Origin: Bog-756 sp963806455
GTDB taxonomy: Bacteria; Actinomycetota; Acidimicrobiia; Acidimicrobiales; RAAP-2
Direction: 5' to 3'
Length of the DNA: 64,000 nt
NCBI GenBank assembly: GCA_963806455.1
Contig: CAWDXZ010000002.1
Span: 744,001-808,000, forward strand
The position numbers were made by a program, and so were the translations under genes. Numbering within the stretch: position 1 is the stretch's first letter; every line of letters begins with the position of its first letter. Shown in pieces: positions 32,524 to 44,353 of the stretch. The notes beneath the pieces are model-generated. The model saw only the letters and a program-made list of their open reading frames with translations, ran no database searches and was not told the DNA's origin.

Positions 32524-33411
32524 TCATAGGAGCAGATCGGACAGGGCCGACGCCAGTTTGTCCGGGTCGTGGGCCAGCCCATTGGGGCGGGCCAGGCTGC
32601 GCTCGACGATTGGGACACCGGGCCGGCCCATGGCGATCCCCGACGTGTCGCACAGGACGAGATCGATCTCGACACCGTGCGCCACCAGGGCTTCTACGTG
32701 CATCTCGACATCGAAAGCCTCGCTTTCGGGGACCTCGGGACGAAGGTTGCAGACATAGACCTTGAGGGCGTCGGAGCGGTTCACCGCTTGGCGGATGCCC
32801 GGCACGGCGATGGCGGCCAACACGCTCGTGAACAGGGACCCCGGTCCCATGACGATCTGGTCGGCCTGCTCCAGAGCGGACACCGCCGGGGCCGGGGCCT
32901 CGGGGTCGGACGGGACGAGGGAGACCCGGCGGATGTTGTCGGTCGACATCACCGCCACCTGGCCGGCCACGTTCCCCCCGTCGGCCTCCGCCTTGAGCAC
33001 CACCGGGTCGGTGGTCGCCGGCAGCACCCTCCCCCGCACCCCGAGCAACCGGCTGGCCTCGTCCAATGCGGTCACCGGATCGGCCGTCACATCCAGCAGC
33101 CCGGCCAGGATCAGGTTCCCGAGGGCATGGCCGTCCAGTTCCTCGTCGGTGAAGCGGTATTCGAAGGTCGACGCGAGCAGCGATCCCGGCTCGGCCAGGG
33201 CCACCAGGCACTTGCGGAGGTCCCCAGGCGAGATGATGTGCATCATCTGACGCAGCCGGCCGGACGACCCGCCGTCGTCGGCCACCGAGACCACCGCCGT
33301 CACCGCCGACGTGTAGCGGCGGACGGCCCGCAGGGTGGCGGCCAGACCGTGGCCACCACCGACGGCCACCACCCGCGGCGACCCCGACGGGGTGGGCGCC
33401 GGCCCGGTCAT
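32524..33411 (-). CDS. yvcK: YvcK/GlmR (CofD-like) UDP-sugar-binding protein
   Basis: 295 residues. GGGHG at 18-22, SVADDGGSSGRLR near 41-53, SPGDLRKCL and HALGNLILAGL mark the YvcK family, which binds UDP-GlcNAc and adjusts carbon flow to cell-wall precursors. Its ATG overlaps the rapZ stop by 4 bp, forming uvrC-rapZ-yvcK with tight coupling. Downstream there is no whiA, its usual third partner. The 32391-32523 gap contains no gene. Confidence 0.92.
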   Translation of the reverse strand: MTGPAPTPSGSPRVVAVGGGHGLAATLRAVRRYTSAVTAVVSVADDGGSSGRLRQMMHIISPGDLRKCLVALAEPGSLLASTFEYRFTDEELDGHALGNLILAGLLDVTADPVTALDEASRLLGVRGRVLPATTDPVVLKAEADGGNVAGQVAVMSTDNIRRVSLVPSDPEAPAPAVSALEQADQIVMGPGSLFTSVLAAIAVPGIRQAVNRSDALKVYVCNLRPEVPESEAFDVEMHVEALVAHGVEIDLVLCDTSGIAMGRPGVPIVERSLARPNGLAHDPDKLASALSDLLL

Positions 33412-34256
33412 CGTTCGACGTCCCGGTGGAACACGGTGGTCGGCTTACCCCGGTCGTCGAGCCGGCGGGCCAGTTCCTCGGCCAGCACGACCGAGCGGTG
33501 GCGGCCGCCGGTGCAGCCCATGGCCACGGTGAGGTAGGACTTGCCCTCCCGGATATAGGCGGGGATGAGCATGCCCAGGAGGTCCTCCAGCTTGTCGAGG
33601 AAGGCGGCGGTCTCGGGCCTGTCGAGCACGAACTTCCGCACCGGCGGCTCGAGCCCGCTGTGGCTCCGCAGCGACTCGTCCCAGTAGGGGTTGGGGAGGA
33701 ACCGGCAGTCGAACATCAGGTCCACGTCCAGCGGGACACCGTGCTTGAAGCCGAACGAGACGATGGAGGTCCGCATGGTGCTCCCCGGCTCCTCGCCACC
33801 GAACACTTCCATGAGCCGCGAGCGCAACTGGTTGGTGTTGAGCTCACCGGTGTCGACCACCAGGTCCGCCCGGTCGCGGAGCCCGCTGAGCAGGAGACGC
33901 TCCTCGGCGATCGAGTCGACCACTCCGCCTCCCTGGGGATGGCGGCGGCGGGTGCCCTCGAACCTCCGGATGAGCACGTCGTCGGGAGCGTCGAGGAACA
34001 GGATGCGCACCCGGTTCCGCCCGGCCACCAGCGCGTCGACGGCCGGCAGCACGTCGTGGAGGTCACCACCGCCCCGGCCCACCACGAAGGCCACCCGCTC
34101 CATCTCGGAGCCGGTGCCGTCCACCAGCTCGGACACCTTGGAGATGAGGGTGGAGGGCATGTTGTCGATGACGAACCAGCCGAGGTCCTCCAGGGTGGCG
34201 CCGGCCGTGGAACGGCCCGCACCGGACATGCCGGTCACCACCAGGTACTCGCTCAT
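33408..34256 (-). CDS. rapZ: RapZ/YvcJ nucleotide-binding protein
   Basis: 282 residues. P-loop GMSGAGRST at 9-17 (Arg in place of the usual Lys, as in actinobacterial relatives), LGWFVIDNMP, and the C-terminal domain with SFGFKHGVP, DLMFDCRFLPNPYW and AMGCTGGRHRSVVLAEELA. In Proteobacteria RapZ is an RNA adaptor controlling glucosamine-6-phosphate synthase; in Gram-positives its role is less clear. ATG 34256 overlaps uvrC stop and its own stop overlaps yvcK start, both by 4 bp. Confidence 0.95.
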   Translation of the reverse strand: MSEYLVVTGMSGAGRSTAGATLEDLGWFVIDNMPSTLISKVSELVDGTGSEMERVAFVVGRGGGDLHDVLPAVDALVAGRNRVRILFLDAPDDVLIRRFEGTRRRHPQGGGVVDSIAEERLLLSGLRDRADLVVDTGELNTNQLRSRLMEVFGGEEPGSTMRTSIVSFGFKHGVPLDVDLMFDCRFLPNPYWDESLRSHSGLEPPVRKFVLDRPETAAFLDKLEDLLGMLIPAYIREGKSYLTVAMGCTGGRHRSVVLAEELARRLDDRGKPTTVFHRDVER

Positions 34257-36235
34257 GGCTCTGCCATCGTTCGTCCTCCGGCCCGTCCCCCGGGGGCGAG
34301 CGGCGTGTGCAACCGTTCGAACACCGCCATCCCCACGTCGGCCGGCAACCACGATACGCCCAGGAGCTCGCTCTTCGAGGCATTGCGGAGACCGGTCAGC
34401 CCCCCGAACTGCTCGACGAGCCGGGCCCGGCGCTTCGGGCCGAGGCCGTGGACCCCGTCCAGCGCGCCCTGGGTCATGCGCTTGCCCCGGAGGGTGCGGT
34501 GGTAGGTGATGGCGAACCGGTGGGCCTCGTCCCGAAGTCGCTGCAGCAGGTAGAGGCCCTCCGACCGGCGGGAGAGGCGGACCGGCTCCGAGCTCCCGGG
34601 CCGGTAGATCTCCTCGAAGCCCTTGGCCAGAGCGGCGATGGGGATGCGGTCGGTCAGCCCCAGGGACTCGAGTACCCGGACGCCCACGCCGAGCTGGCCG
34701 AGTCCCCCGTCGAGTAGCAGGAGCTGGGGCGGGTAGGCGAAGCGACGCCGGACCGGTCGGTGGCCGTTGGTGCCGGCCGGGCCGGCCCCGCCCTCGGGCG
34801 CCCCTTCGCCCACCCCTCCGCCCGGGACCTCCCGGTCGGCGGGGTGGGCCCTCTCCTCGGCCAGGAGGGCGGTCAGGCGTCGGGTCAGCACCTCCTCCAT
34901 GGCGGCGTAGTCGTCGTTGCCGGACACGGTGGACACCCGGTAGTGGCGGTAGTCGCTCTTCTTGGGCAGCCCGTCCTCGAACACCACCATCGACCCGACG
35001 TAGTCGGTGCCCTGCAGGTGGCTCATGTCGTAGCACTCGATGCGCAGCGGGGCATCGGGCAGCCCGAGCTCGAGTTGCAGCGATTCGAGCGCCCGTGCCC
35101 GGCTGTTGTGGTCCGAGGTCCGCTGGAGCCGGTGGCGGACGAAGGACTCCTTGGCGTTCTGCTCGACGGTCTGGAGCAGGGCCCGTTTGGGGCCGCGGAC
35201 CGGGACCCGGACGGCGACCGGGCCCCCGCGCTGGCGGGCCAGGTAGTCGGTGACCGCCCCGGCATCTTCGGGCGTGGTGGGGACGAGCACCTGCCGGGGG
35301 ACCCCGGACTCCGGTTCGGCATAGGCGTCGACCAGTATCCGCTCGATGAGCTGGCCCGGGCTCAGGTCCTCGACCTTGTCCACGAAAAGGGCCTTGCGGC
35401 CGATGACCTTCCCCGAGCGGACGTGGAAGACCTGCACCGCCGCCTCCAACTCGTCCTCGGCCAGGCCGAACACGTCCAGGTCCTCACGGTGCCCGAGCTC
35501 CATCTGGCGGACGGCGTCGGCAGCCCGGATGGCCTCGAGCTTGTCCCGCAGCACCGATGCCCGTTCGAATTCGAGCGCCGAGGAGGCCTCCCCCATGGAG
35601 GTCTCGAGCTCCTTCTCGAGGGGACCGGTGTCGCCGCCCAGGAAGGCGATGAGGTCGTTCACCATCCCTTCGTACACATCGCGCTCCACCTCGCCGACGC
35701 ACGGTCCTGAGCAGCGCTCGATGTGGTAGAGCAGGCAGGGCCGGCCGAGGCGTTGATGGCGGCGGAACTTCGTGTCCGAGCAGGTGCGGACGGGGAACGA
35801 CCGCAGCAACAGGTCGAGGGTCTCGCGGATGGCGCCGACATTCGGGTAGGGCCCGAAGTAGCGCACCCCGCTCCTCTTGCGGCCGCGCACCACGGCCGGG
35901 CGGGGCCACTCGTCACCGGTGGTGATGGCCAGCCAGGGGTAGCTCTTGTCGTCCTTGAGCCGGACGTTGTAACGGGGTTGGTTCTGCTTGATGAGGTTGT
36001 GCTCGAGCAGGAGGGCCTCGGCCTCGGAGTCGACCACCATCCACTCGACGTGGTCGGCCTGCTGGACCATCTGGCCTGTCCGAGGGGCCAGGGCGGCGGG
36101 GTCCTGGAAATACGAGTTCAGGCGCTGCCGCAGTGATTTGGCCTTGCCCACGTACAGCACCCGCCCGTCCCGGTCGACGAACTGGTAGGAGCCGGGAGCG
36201 TCGGGGATCGAGCCGGAAGGCGGGCGGGAGACCAC
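34253..36235 (-). CDS. uvrC: UvrABC system protein C
   Basis: About 660 residues from GTG 36235 (VSRPPSGSIPDAPGSY), which follows a G-run; the frame is open to 36307 but that part is not UvrC-like. GIY-YIG nuclease domain (PGSYQFVDRDG...VLYVGKAKSLRQRL), Cys cluster (CSDTKFRRHQRLGRPCLLYH-C-PC), UVR motif near LEKELETSMGEASSALEFER, the UvrC RNase-H-like domain (ECYDMSHLQGTDYVGSMVVF, LLLLDGGLGQL) and C-terminal helix-hairpin-helix pair (VHGLGPKRRARLVEQFGG). Makes both incisions in nucleotide excision repair. A low-complexity Pro/Gly insert (HPADREVPGGGVGEG) precedes the RNase-H domain core. Divergent from nadA; a TAGACT/TAGATG near-palindrome at about 36298-36310 may carry both promoters. Confidence 0.95.
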   Translation of the reverse strand: MVSRPPSGSIPDAPGSYQFVDRDGRVLYVGKAKSLRQRLNSYFQDPAALAPRTGQMVQQADHVEWMVVDSEAEALLLEHNLIKQNQPRYNVRLKDDKSYPWLAITTGDEWPRPAVVRGRKRSGVRYFGPYPNVGAIRETLDLLLRSFPVRTCSDTKFRRHQRLGRPCLLYHIERCSGPCVGEVERDVYEGMVNDLIAFLGGDTGPLEKELETSMGEASSALEFERASVLRDKLEAIRAADAVRQMELGHREDLDVFGLAEDELEAAVQVFHVRSGKVIGRKALFVDKVEDLSPGQLIERILVDAYAEPESGVPRQVLVPTTPEDAGAVTDYLARQRGGPVAVRVPVRGPKRALLQTVEQNAKESFVRHRLQRTSDHNSRARALESLQLELGLPDAPLRIECYDMSHLQGTDYVGSMVVFEDGLPKKSDYRHYRVSTVSGNDDYAAMEEVLTRRLTALLAEERAHPADREVPGGGVGEGAPEGGAGPAGTNGHRPVRRRFAYPPQLLLLDGGLGQLGVGVRVLESLGLTDRIPIAALAKGFEEIYRPGSSEPVRLSRRSEGLYLLQRLRDEAHRFAITYHRTLRGKRMTQGALDGVHGLGPKRRARLVEQFGGLTGLRNASKSELLGVSWLPADVGMAVFERLHTPLAPGGRAGGRTMAEP

Positions 36236-36428
36236 CCCCCCAGTGTGCCGTGCCCGGGCCCCACCCGGGCCACCGCCCGATCGGCGGCCCACCGGCATAG
36301 ACTGCATCTACGCCGGCCTGGTTTCCGGCGACATCTACCGCTCCGGGGCCGACATCCCCGCGGATGGGCGACCAGGCTGTCCCCGCCGGCCACGACCGGA
36401 GCGCCTCCACAAGGGGGTCACACCCGAC

Positions 36429-37544
36429 ATGCTCCGGCTCCAGACAGCACTCCCGGAACGCTACGCCGCCGCCCGTCCCGACCAGCTCGCCGAGTGGATC
36501 GGCCAGGCCAAGGCCGAGCTCGGACGGCGGCTGATCGTCCTCGGGCACCATTACCAACGTGACGAGGTGATGGCCTGGGCCGACGCCCGCGGCGACTCGT
36601 TCGGGCTGTCCCGCATCGCCGCCGACCAGGCCGAGGCCGAGTTCGTCGTGTTCTGCGGTGTCCACTTCATGGCCGAGTCGGCCGACATCCTGACCGGCCC
36701 GCACCAGCAGGTCATCCTGCCGGACCTGAACGCGGGCTGCTCGATGGCCGACATGGCCGACATCGACTCGGTCGAGGAGGCCTGGGAGGCGCTGGCGCAG
36801 GTGACCGACCTGGAGCGGGTGGTCCCGGTCACCTACATGAATTCGTCGGCCGCCCTCAAGGCCTTCGTCGGTCGCCATGGCGGCGTGGTCTGCACCTCGT
36901 CCAACGCCCGGGCCGTCCTGACCTGGGCACTCGGTCGGACCGGGGACGGCGGGGCCGGGGGCGCCCAGGTCCTGTTCTTCCCCGACCAGCATCTCGGGCG
37001 TAACACCGGCTTCCAGCTCGGCTACGCCGACGGCGACATGGCGGTGTGGAACCCGCGGCTCGATCGGGGGGGCCTGGACGATCTGGCCCTCAAGACCGCC
37101 ACCCTGCTGCTGTGGAAGGGCCACTGCTCGGTGCACCAGCGCTTCCGGCCCGCCCAGGTCGATGCCTTCCGGGCCGAGCATCCCGAGGGCATCGTGGTGG
37201 TCCACCCCGAGTGCGCCCATGACGTGGTCGAGGCGGCCGACCAGGTGGGGTCCACCGACCACATCATCCGGGCCATCGCCGATGCGCCCCCCGGATCGGT
37301 GATCGGGGTCGGTACCGAGGTCCACCTGGTCAAGCGGCTGGACGACGAGCACCCGGACCGGACCGTCCTGTCACTCGATCCGCTGGTCTGCCCCTGCTCG
37401 ACCATGTTCCGCATCGACGCCCCCCACCTGGCCTGGGTCCTCGAGGGCCTGGTCCAGGGCGAAGTGCGCAACCGGATCACCGTGGACGACGACACGGCCC
37501 GATGGGCCCGGGTGGCACTCGAACGGATGCTGGCCACGACCTGA
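36429..37544 (+). CDS. nadA: Quinolinate synthase
   Basis: 371 residues from ATG 36429; the frame is open to 36243, but the extra 62 codons look non-coding (Arg/Pro-rich, within the intergenic promoter region). Condenses iminoaspartate with dihydroxyacetone phosphate to quinolinate for NAD synthesis, using a [4Fe-4S] cluster. GHHYQRDEVM, CGVHFMAESA, NAGCSMADMAD, VHPECAHDV and CPCSTMFR carry substrate and cluster residues. nadB and nadC are not beside it. Convergent with uvrA. Confidence 0.95.
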   Translation: MLRLQTALPERYAAARPDQLAEWIGQAKAELGRRLIVLGHHYQRDEVMAWADARGDSFGLSRIAADQAEAEFVVFCGVHFMAESADILTGPHQQVILPDLNAGCSMADMADIDSVEEAWEALAQVTDLERVVPVTYMNSSAALKAFVGRHGGVVCTSSNARAVLTWALGRTGDGGAGGAQVLFFPDQHLGRNTGFQLGYADGDMAVWNPRLDRGGLDDLALKTATLLLWKGHCSVHQRFRPAQVDAFRAEHPEGIVVVHPECAHDVVEAADQVGSTDHIIRAIADAPPGSVIGVGTEVHLVKRLDDEHPDRTVLSLDPLVCPCSTMFRIDAPHLAWVLEGLVQGEVRNRITVDDDTARWARVALERMLATT

Positions 37545-37562
37545 CCGGCCCGGCGCCGGTGA

Positions 37563-40532
<2,970 letters not shown>

Positions 40533-40539
40533 TGCGGTG

Positions 40540-40545
40540 AGGATA
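40540..40545 (-). promoter_or_regulatory. Leaderless-type -10 element of uvrA
   Basis: TATCCT on the minus strand, 7 nt before the uvrA ATG, in the 39-bp gap after uvrB. It suggests uvrA has its own promoter rather than depending on uvrB transcription. Confidence 0.45.
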
Positions 40546-40571
40546 CCGGTGGGGGCAGGCCGGCCCGGCGG

Positions 40572-42713
40572 TCACGGACGGGCGGCGGCCTCGACGCCGG
40601 CCTCCACGTCGGCGGTCTCGCCGGGGAGCACGGCCGAGCCGTCCACCGGGTCCCGCACGAGGAGCGCCCGCAGCTCCGAGATCTCGTCCCGGAGCAGCGC
40701 AGCCTCCTCGAACCGGAGCTCCTCGGCCGCATGGCCCATCTCGACGTCGAGGCGACGGATGAGGACGGACAGCTCGTCGGGATCGGGGCCGAGGGCCCGC
40801 GCCATCTCCGCCGCGGCCGACTTCGGGTCCACCCGGCCGGACCGGATCGACTGGGCCCGCTCGGCCACGGACCGGCTGTTCGGGCCCCCGCTGATGGCGG
40901 CCGAGCCGATCCCTTCGCCGCGTACCCGCTCGAGGATGTCGGTCACCGACTTGGAGATCGACCGGGGGTCGATGCCGTTGGCCTCGTTGTAGGCGACCTG
41001 TCGGGCCCGGCGCCGCTGGGTCACGCCGATGGCCTCGGTCATCGAGTCGGTGATGCGGTCGGCGTACATCACCACCCGGCCGTTCACGTTGCGGGCCGCC
41101 CGTCCCATGGTCTGGATCAGTGACGGGGCCGACCGGAGGAAGCCCTCCTTGTCGGCGTCGAGGACGGCCACCAGGGCCACTTCCGGGAGGTCGAGGCCCT
41201 CTCGCAGGAGATTGATGCCGACCAGGACGTCGAAGGTGCCCAGCCGGAGCTCGCGCAGGAGCTCGATGCGGGCCACCGTGTCCACGTCCGAATGGAGGTA
41301 CTGGACCCGGACTCCCTGCTCCGCGAGGTAGTCGGTCAGGTCCTCGGCCATCTTTTTGGTCAGGGTGGTGACCAGCACCCGGTGGTGGTCGGCCACGGTG
41401 GCCTCGATCCGCTGGCGGAGGTCGTCGATCTGCCCGGTGGTGGGCCGGATGTCCACCTCGGGGTCGACCAAGCCGGTGGGCCGGATGACCTGTTCGACGA
41501 TGTTGTCGCTGTGCTCCAGCTCCCAGGGCCCCGGCGTGGCCGACAACAGCACGGCCTGGCCGGTCCGCTCGAGGAATTCCTCGAACCGCAGCGGCCGGTT
41601 GTCCATCGCCGACGGGAGGCGGAAACCGTGGTCGACCAGGGTCTCCTTGCGTGACCGGTCGCCGGCGAACTGGCCTCGCAGCTGTGGGATGGCCACGTGG
41701 CTCTCGTCCACCACCACCAGGAAGTCCTTGGGGAAGAAGTCGAGCAGGGTGAAGGGGGCCTCCCCCGGTGCCCGCCCGTCGAGGTGCCGGCTGTAGTTCT
41801 CGATCCCACTGCACACCCCGGTCTCCGCCAGCATCTCGAGGTCGTACTCGGTGCGCATGCGCAGCCGCTGGGCCTCGAGCAGCTTGCCGGCCTCGCCGAG
41901 CTCGCCCAGTCGCTGGCGGAGCTCGGCCTCGATGCCGGCCACGGCCTGCTGGATCCGCTCGTCCCCGGCGCCGTAGTGCGTGTTGGCGAAGACGACGAGC
42001 TCGTCGAGCTCGTCGCCGATCTCGCCGGTGGTGACGTCGAAGGGACGGATCCGCTCCACCGTGTCACCGAAGAACTCAATGCGGACGGCCTGACTCTCGT
42101 AGGCGGCGTGGATCTCGACCGTGTCGCCCCGGGCCCGGAACTGGCCGCGCGAGAGGGTCATGTCGTTGCGCGAGTACTGCAGCTCGACCAGGCGGCGCAG
42201 CAGGGAGCGCTGGTCGTGCACCTCGCCGGGCCGCAGGGCCACGATCCGGTCGCGGTACTCGTCGGGCGAGCCCAGCCCGTAGATGCACGAGACCGAGGCC
42301 ACGACGATGGTGTCCGGGCGCAGCAGCAACGACGATGTGCAGGCATGTCGCAGGCGGTCGATCTCGTCGTTGATCGACGAGTCCTTCTCGATGTAGGTGT
42401 CCGACGAGGGCACGTAGGCCTCGGGCTGGTAGTAGTCGTAGTAGGAGACGAAGTACTCGACCCGGTTGCGGGGGAACAGCTCCTTGAGCTCGGCGGCCAG
42501 CTGGGCGGCCAGCGACTTGTTGGGCTCGATGATCAGGGTCGGCCGCTGCACCCCCTCGATCGTCCAGGCGATGGTGGCCGTCTTGCCCGACCCGGTGATG
42601 CCCAGGAGGGTCTGGTAGCGGTCGCCACGCTGCAGGCCCTGGACCAGCCCGGCAATGGCCTGGGGCTGGTCGCCGGCGGGGCGAAACGGCGAGACGACCT
42701 CGAAGTCGGGCAC
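40572..42713 (-). CDS. uvrB: UvrABC system protein B
   Basis: 713 residues, helicase-like core of excision repair. Walker A GITGSGKTA near 39-47, the DNA-inserting beta-hairpin YYDYYQPEAYVP near 91-102, the DESH box VVVDESHV, helicase motif VLVGINLLREGLDLPE and QTMGRAARN. The C-terminal UVR motif (LIRRLDVEMGHAAEELRFEE) binds UvrC or UvrA. GTG 42713 has TACCAT seven bases upstream and no ribosome site, the leaderless arrangement. Confidence 0.97.
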   Translation of the reverse strand: MPDFEVVSPFRPAGDQPQAIAGLVQGLQRGDRYQTLLGITGSGKTATIAWTIEGVQRPTLIIEPNKSLAAQLAAELKELFPRNRVEYFVSYYDYYQPEAYVPSSDTYIEKDSSINDEIDRLRHACTSSLLLRPDTIVVASVSCIYGLGSPDEYRDRIVALRPGEVHDQRSLLRRLVELQYSRNDMTLSRGQFRARGDTVEIHAAYESQAVRIEFFGDTVERIRPFDVTTGEIGDELDELVVFANTHYGAGDERIQQAVAGIEAELRQRLGELGEAGKLLEAQRLRMRTEYDLEMLAETGVCSGIENYSRHLDGRAPGEAPFTLLDFFPKDFLVVVDESHVAIPQLRGQFAGDRSRKETLVDHGFRLPSAMDNRPLRFEEFLERTGQAVLLSATPGPWELEHSDNIVEQVIRPTGLVDPEVDIRPTTGQIDDLRQRIEATVADHHRVLVTTLTKKMAEDLTDYLAEQGVRVQYLHSDVDTVARIELLRELRLGTFDVLVGINLLREGLDLPEVALVAVLDADKEGFLRSAPSLIQTMGRAARNVNGRVVMYADRITDSMTEAIGVTQRRRARQVAYNEANGIDPRSISKSVTDILERVRGEGIGSAAISGGPNSRSVAERAQSIRSGRVDPKSAAAEMARALGPDPDELSVLIRRLDVEMGHAAEELRFEEAALLRDEISELRALLVRDPVDGSAVLPGETADVEAGVEAAARP

Positions 42714-42720
42714 GGTCCCG

Positions 42721-42726
42721 ATGGTA
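42721..42726 (-). promoter_or_regulatory. Leaderless-type -10 element of uvrB
   Basis: TACCAT on the minus strand, 7 nt before the uvrB GTG, in the 42-bp gap after coaE. Confidence 0.4.
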
Positions 42727-42755
42727 CCGGGAGGGTGTATCCCCGGAGCCGCCCC

Positions 42756-43400
42756 TCAGGCCGCGGCGGGAGGCGTCGGCGTCCCGGTCGGCGGCCGCGT
42801 CCGGCGCAGGTCGACAAGGGCGCCCCATACCCGTTCGACCTCGTCCCGGAGCCGGTCGAGACCACCGGCGTTGTCGATGACCAGGTCGGCACCGTCCAGA
42901 CGGGTCTGCCGGTCCGCCTGAGACCCGATGCGGGCGGCGGCGTCCTCCCTGGACATGCCCCGCAGCGTCACCAGGCGCTCGAGGGCCAGTTCGGTGGGGG
43001 TGTCGACCACCACCACCGCGGCGAGCTCCAGGAGCTGGCGGTGGGCCGGACGCAGCAGGGGGATGTCCAGCACCACGATGTCGTCCCCGCCGGCGTAGCG
43101 ATCCTTGCGGGCGATCATCTCCACCCCGATGGCCGGATGGGTGATGGCGTTGAGGTCGGCCAGGGCGTCGGGGTGGCCGAAGGCCAGCTCGGCCAGCCGG
43201 GGGCGGTCGATCTGCCCCGCCGCGTCGAGGATGCCCGGCCCGAAGCGTTCGATGAGGGGCTGATAGGCCGGGCCGCCGGGGGCGACGACCTCCCGGGCGA
43301 TGAGATCGGCGTCGACCAGTCTGGCGCCCTTGGCCACCAGCAGGTCGGCGACGGTCGACTTCCCGGCGCCGATGCCGCCGGTCAATCCGACAGGGAGCAC
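42756..43400 (-). CDS. coaE: Dephospho-CoA kinase
   Basis: 214 residues. Phosphorylates the ribose 3'-OH of dephospho-CoA, last step of CoA synthesis. P-loop LTGGIGAGKST at 6-16, DADLIAREVV (the conserved DxD region), DIPLL and the Arg-rich lid TLRGMSREDAAARIGSQAD. A short Pro/Thr-rich C-terminus follows. Ten bases after the methyltransferase stop, and followed by uvrB. In many Actinobacteria rpsA lies directly upstream of coaE; here rpsA is 20 kb away. Confidence 0.95.
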   Translation of the reverse strand: MLPVGLTGGIGAGKSTVADLLVAKGARLVDADLIAREVVAPGGPAYQPLIERFGPGILDAAGQIDRPRLAELAFGHPDALADLNAITHPAIGVEMIARKDRYAGGDDIVVLDIPLLRPAHRQLLELAAVVVVDTPTELALERLVTLRGMSREDAAARIGSQADRQTRLDGADLVIDNAGGLDRLRDEVERVWGALVDLRRTRPPTGTPTPPAAA

Positions 43401-43410
43401 CCCGGCCCGA

Positions 43411-44241
43411 TCAGGCCGCTCGACGCGGCCGGGACGCCGTGGCGAACAGCACCATGGTGGTCGGGTCGAGCCGGTCGGTCACGAAGAAGTCGTCGGCGGT
43501 GATGCCCGTCGTCCCCCCCGAGTCGCCCCGGGCGATGAGCCGGTAGGCCAGGGGCAGGACACGGGTGTAGATCCCCACGTACCACGAGCGCGGGATCCGG
43601 TGGCGCAGATCGAGGACGTCCAGCCGGAGCACCTTGTCGGCCTTCTGCCGGCGAGCCACGAAGTCCGCCTTGACCCGGGGGATGGCGTCCATCCCCTGGA
43701 CGGTGACGTCGTGGAAGTGCCGGGCCAGCAGCCCGTGGAGCTCGGGTGGTTCGAACAGGTGGACGTGGAACGGGTTCTCGAAGTCGGCCGGAGCGTTCGG
43801 GGTGAGGAAGAACACCGTCCCGTCGTCGGCCAGCGCCCGGGCCAGCTCGCGGACATGACCCTCGGGGTCCTCGAAGTGCTCGATGAGGTGCGAGGAGCAT
43901 GCCCAGCGGAAGCTGCCCTGGGCCAGTCCCAGCGAGAGGGCGTTCATCTGCGCCACGGCCAGTCCCTCGGCCGTCCACCGGCCGTGGGCGGCCGTGACGG
44001 CGTCGGCGCTGTAGTCGACCCCGACGACCCGGCGATCCCCGTCGAGGAAGCGGGCCGACTCGAATCCCTGTCCGCAGCCGACGTCCAGCATCGTGCCCGG
44101 CCCCAGGCGCTCGATGACCGTCCGGTACCCGGCGGCGTGCAGTGCCAGCAGGGAGTCGGGCGTGACCCCCTCCATGGGGCGCTCGCCGGTGAGCCGGCGG
44201 CCGTGCGCCCGGGGGACGAGGTCGGGATGGTGGGTGCTCAA
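43411..44241 (-). CDS. SAM-dependent class I methyltransferase
   Basis: 276 residues from TTG 44241 with GGGAG seven bases upstream; later in-frame starts are possible. MLDVGCGQGF at 51-60 is the SAM-binding motif I, followed by RRVVGVDYSADAV (acidic ribose-binding loop), FRWACSSHLIEHFEDPEGHV with the His-containing motif typical of Methyltransf_11/UbiE-like enzymes, and VFFLTPN. It is at the end of the envelope glycan cluster next to an AftD-like gene and probably methylates a sugar or lipid carrier. The acceptor is unknown. Confidence 0.85.
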   Translation of the reverse strand: MSTHHPDLVPRAHGRRLTGERPMEGVTPDSLLALHAAGYRTVIERLGPGTMLDVGCGQGFESARFLDGDRRVVGVDYSADAVTAAHGRWTAEGLAVAQMNALSLGLAQGSFRWACSSHLIEHFEDPEGHVRELARALADDGTVFFLTPNAPADFENPFHVHLFEPPELHGLLARHFHDVTVQGMDAIPRVKADFVARRQKADKVLRLDVLDLRHRIPRSWYVGIYTRVLPLAYRLIARGDSGGTTGITADDFFVTDRLDPTTMVLFATASRPRRAA

Positions 44242-44336
44242 GGCGGTCTCCCTGGGGTGTGGCGGCCGGGCCGGGCGGGTACCGAGGCGGCGGGCGCCGC
44301 CGCGGGCGGCGATGCCATGGCCACTCGCTGGTTGTT

Positions 44337-44342
44337 TACACT
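44337..44342 (+). promoter_or_regulatory. -10 element before the AftD-like gene
   Basis: TACACT at 44337-44342, 11 nt before GTG 44354, so transcription would start about 4-5 nt before the start codon. No clear -35 and no Shine-Dalgarno. Confidence 0.35.
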
Positions 44343-44353
44343 ACCGATCACTC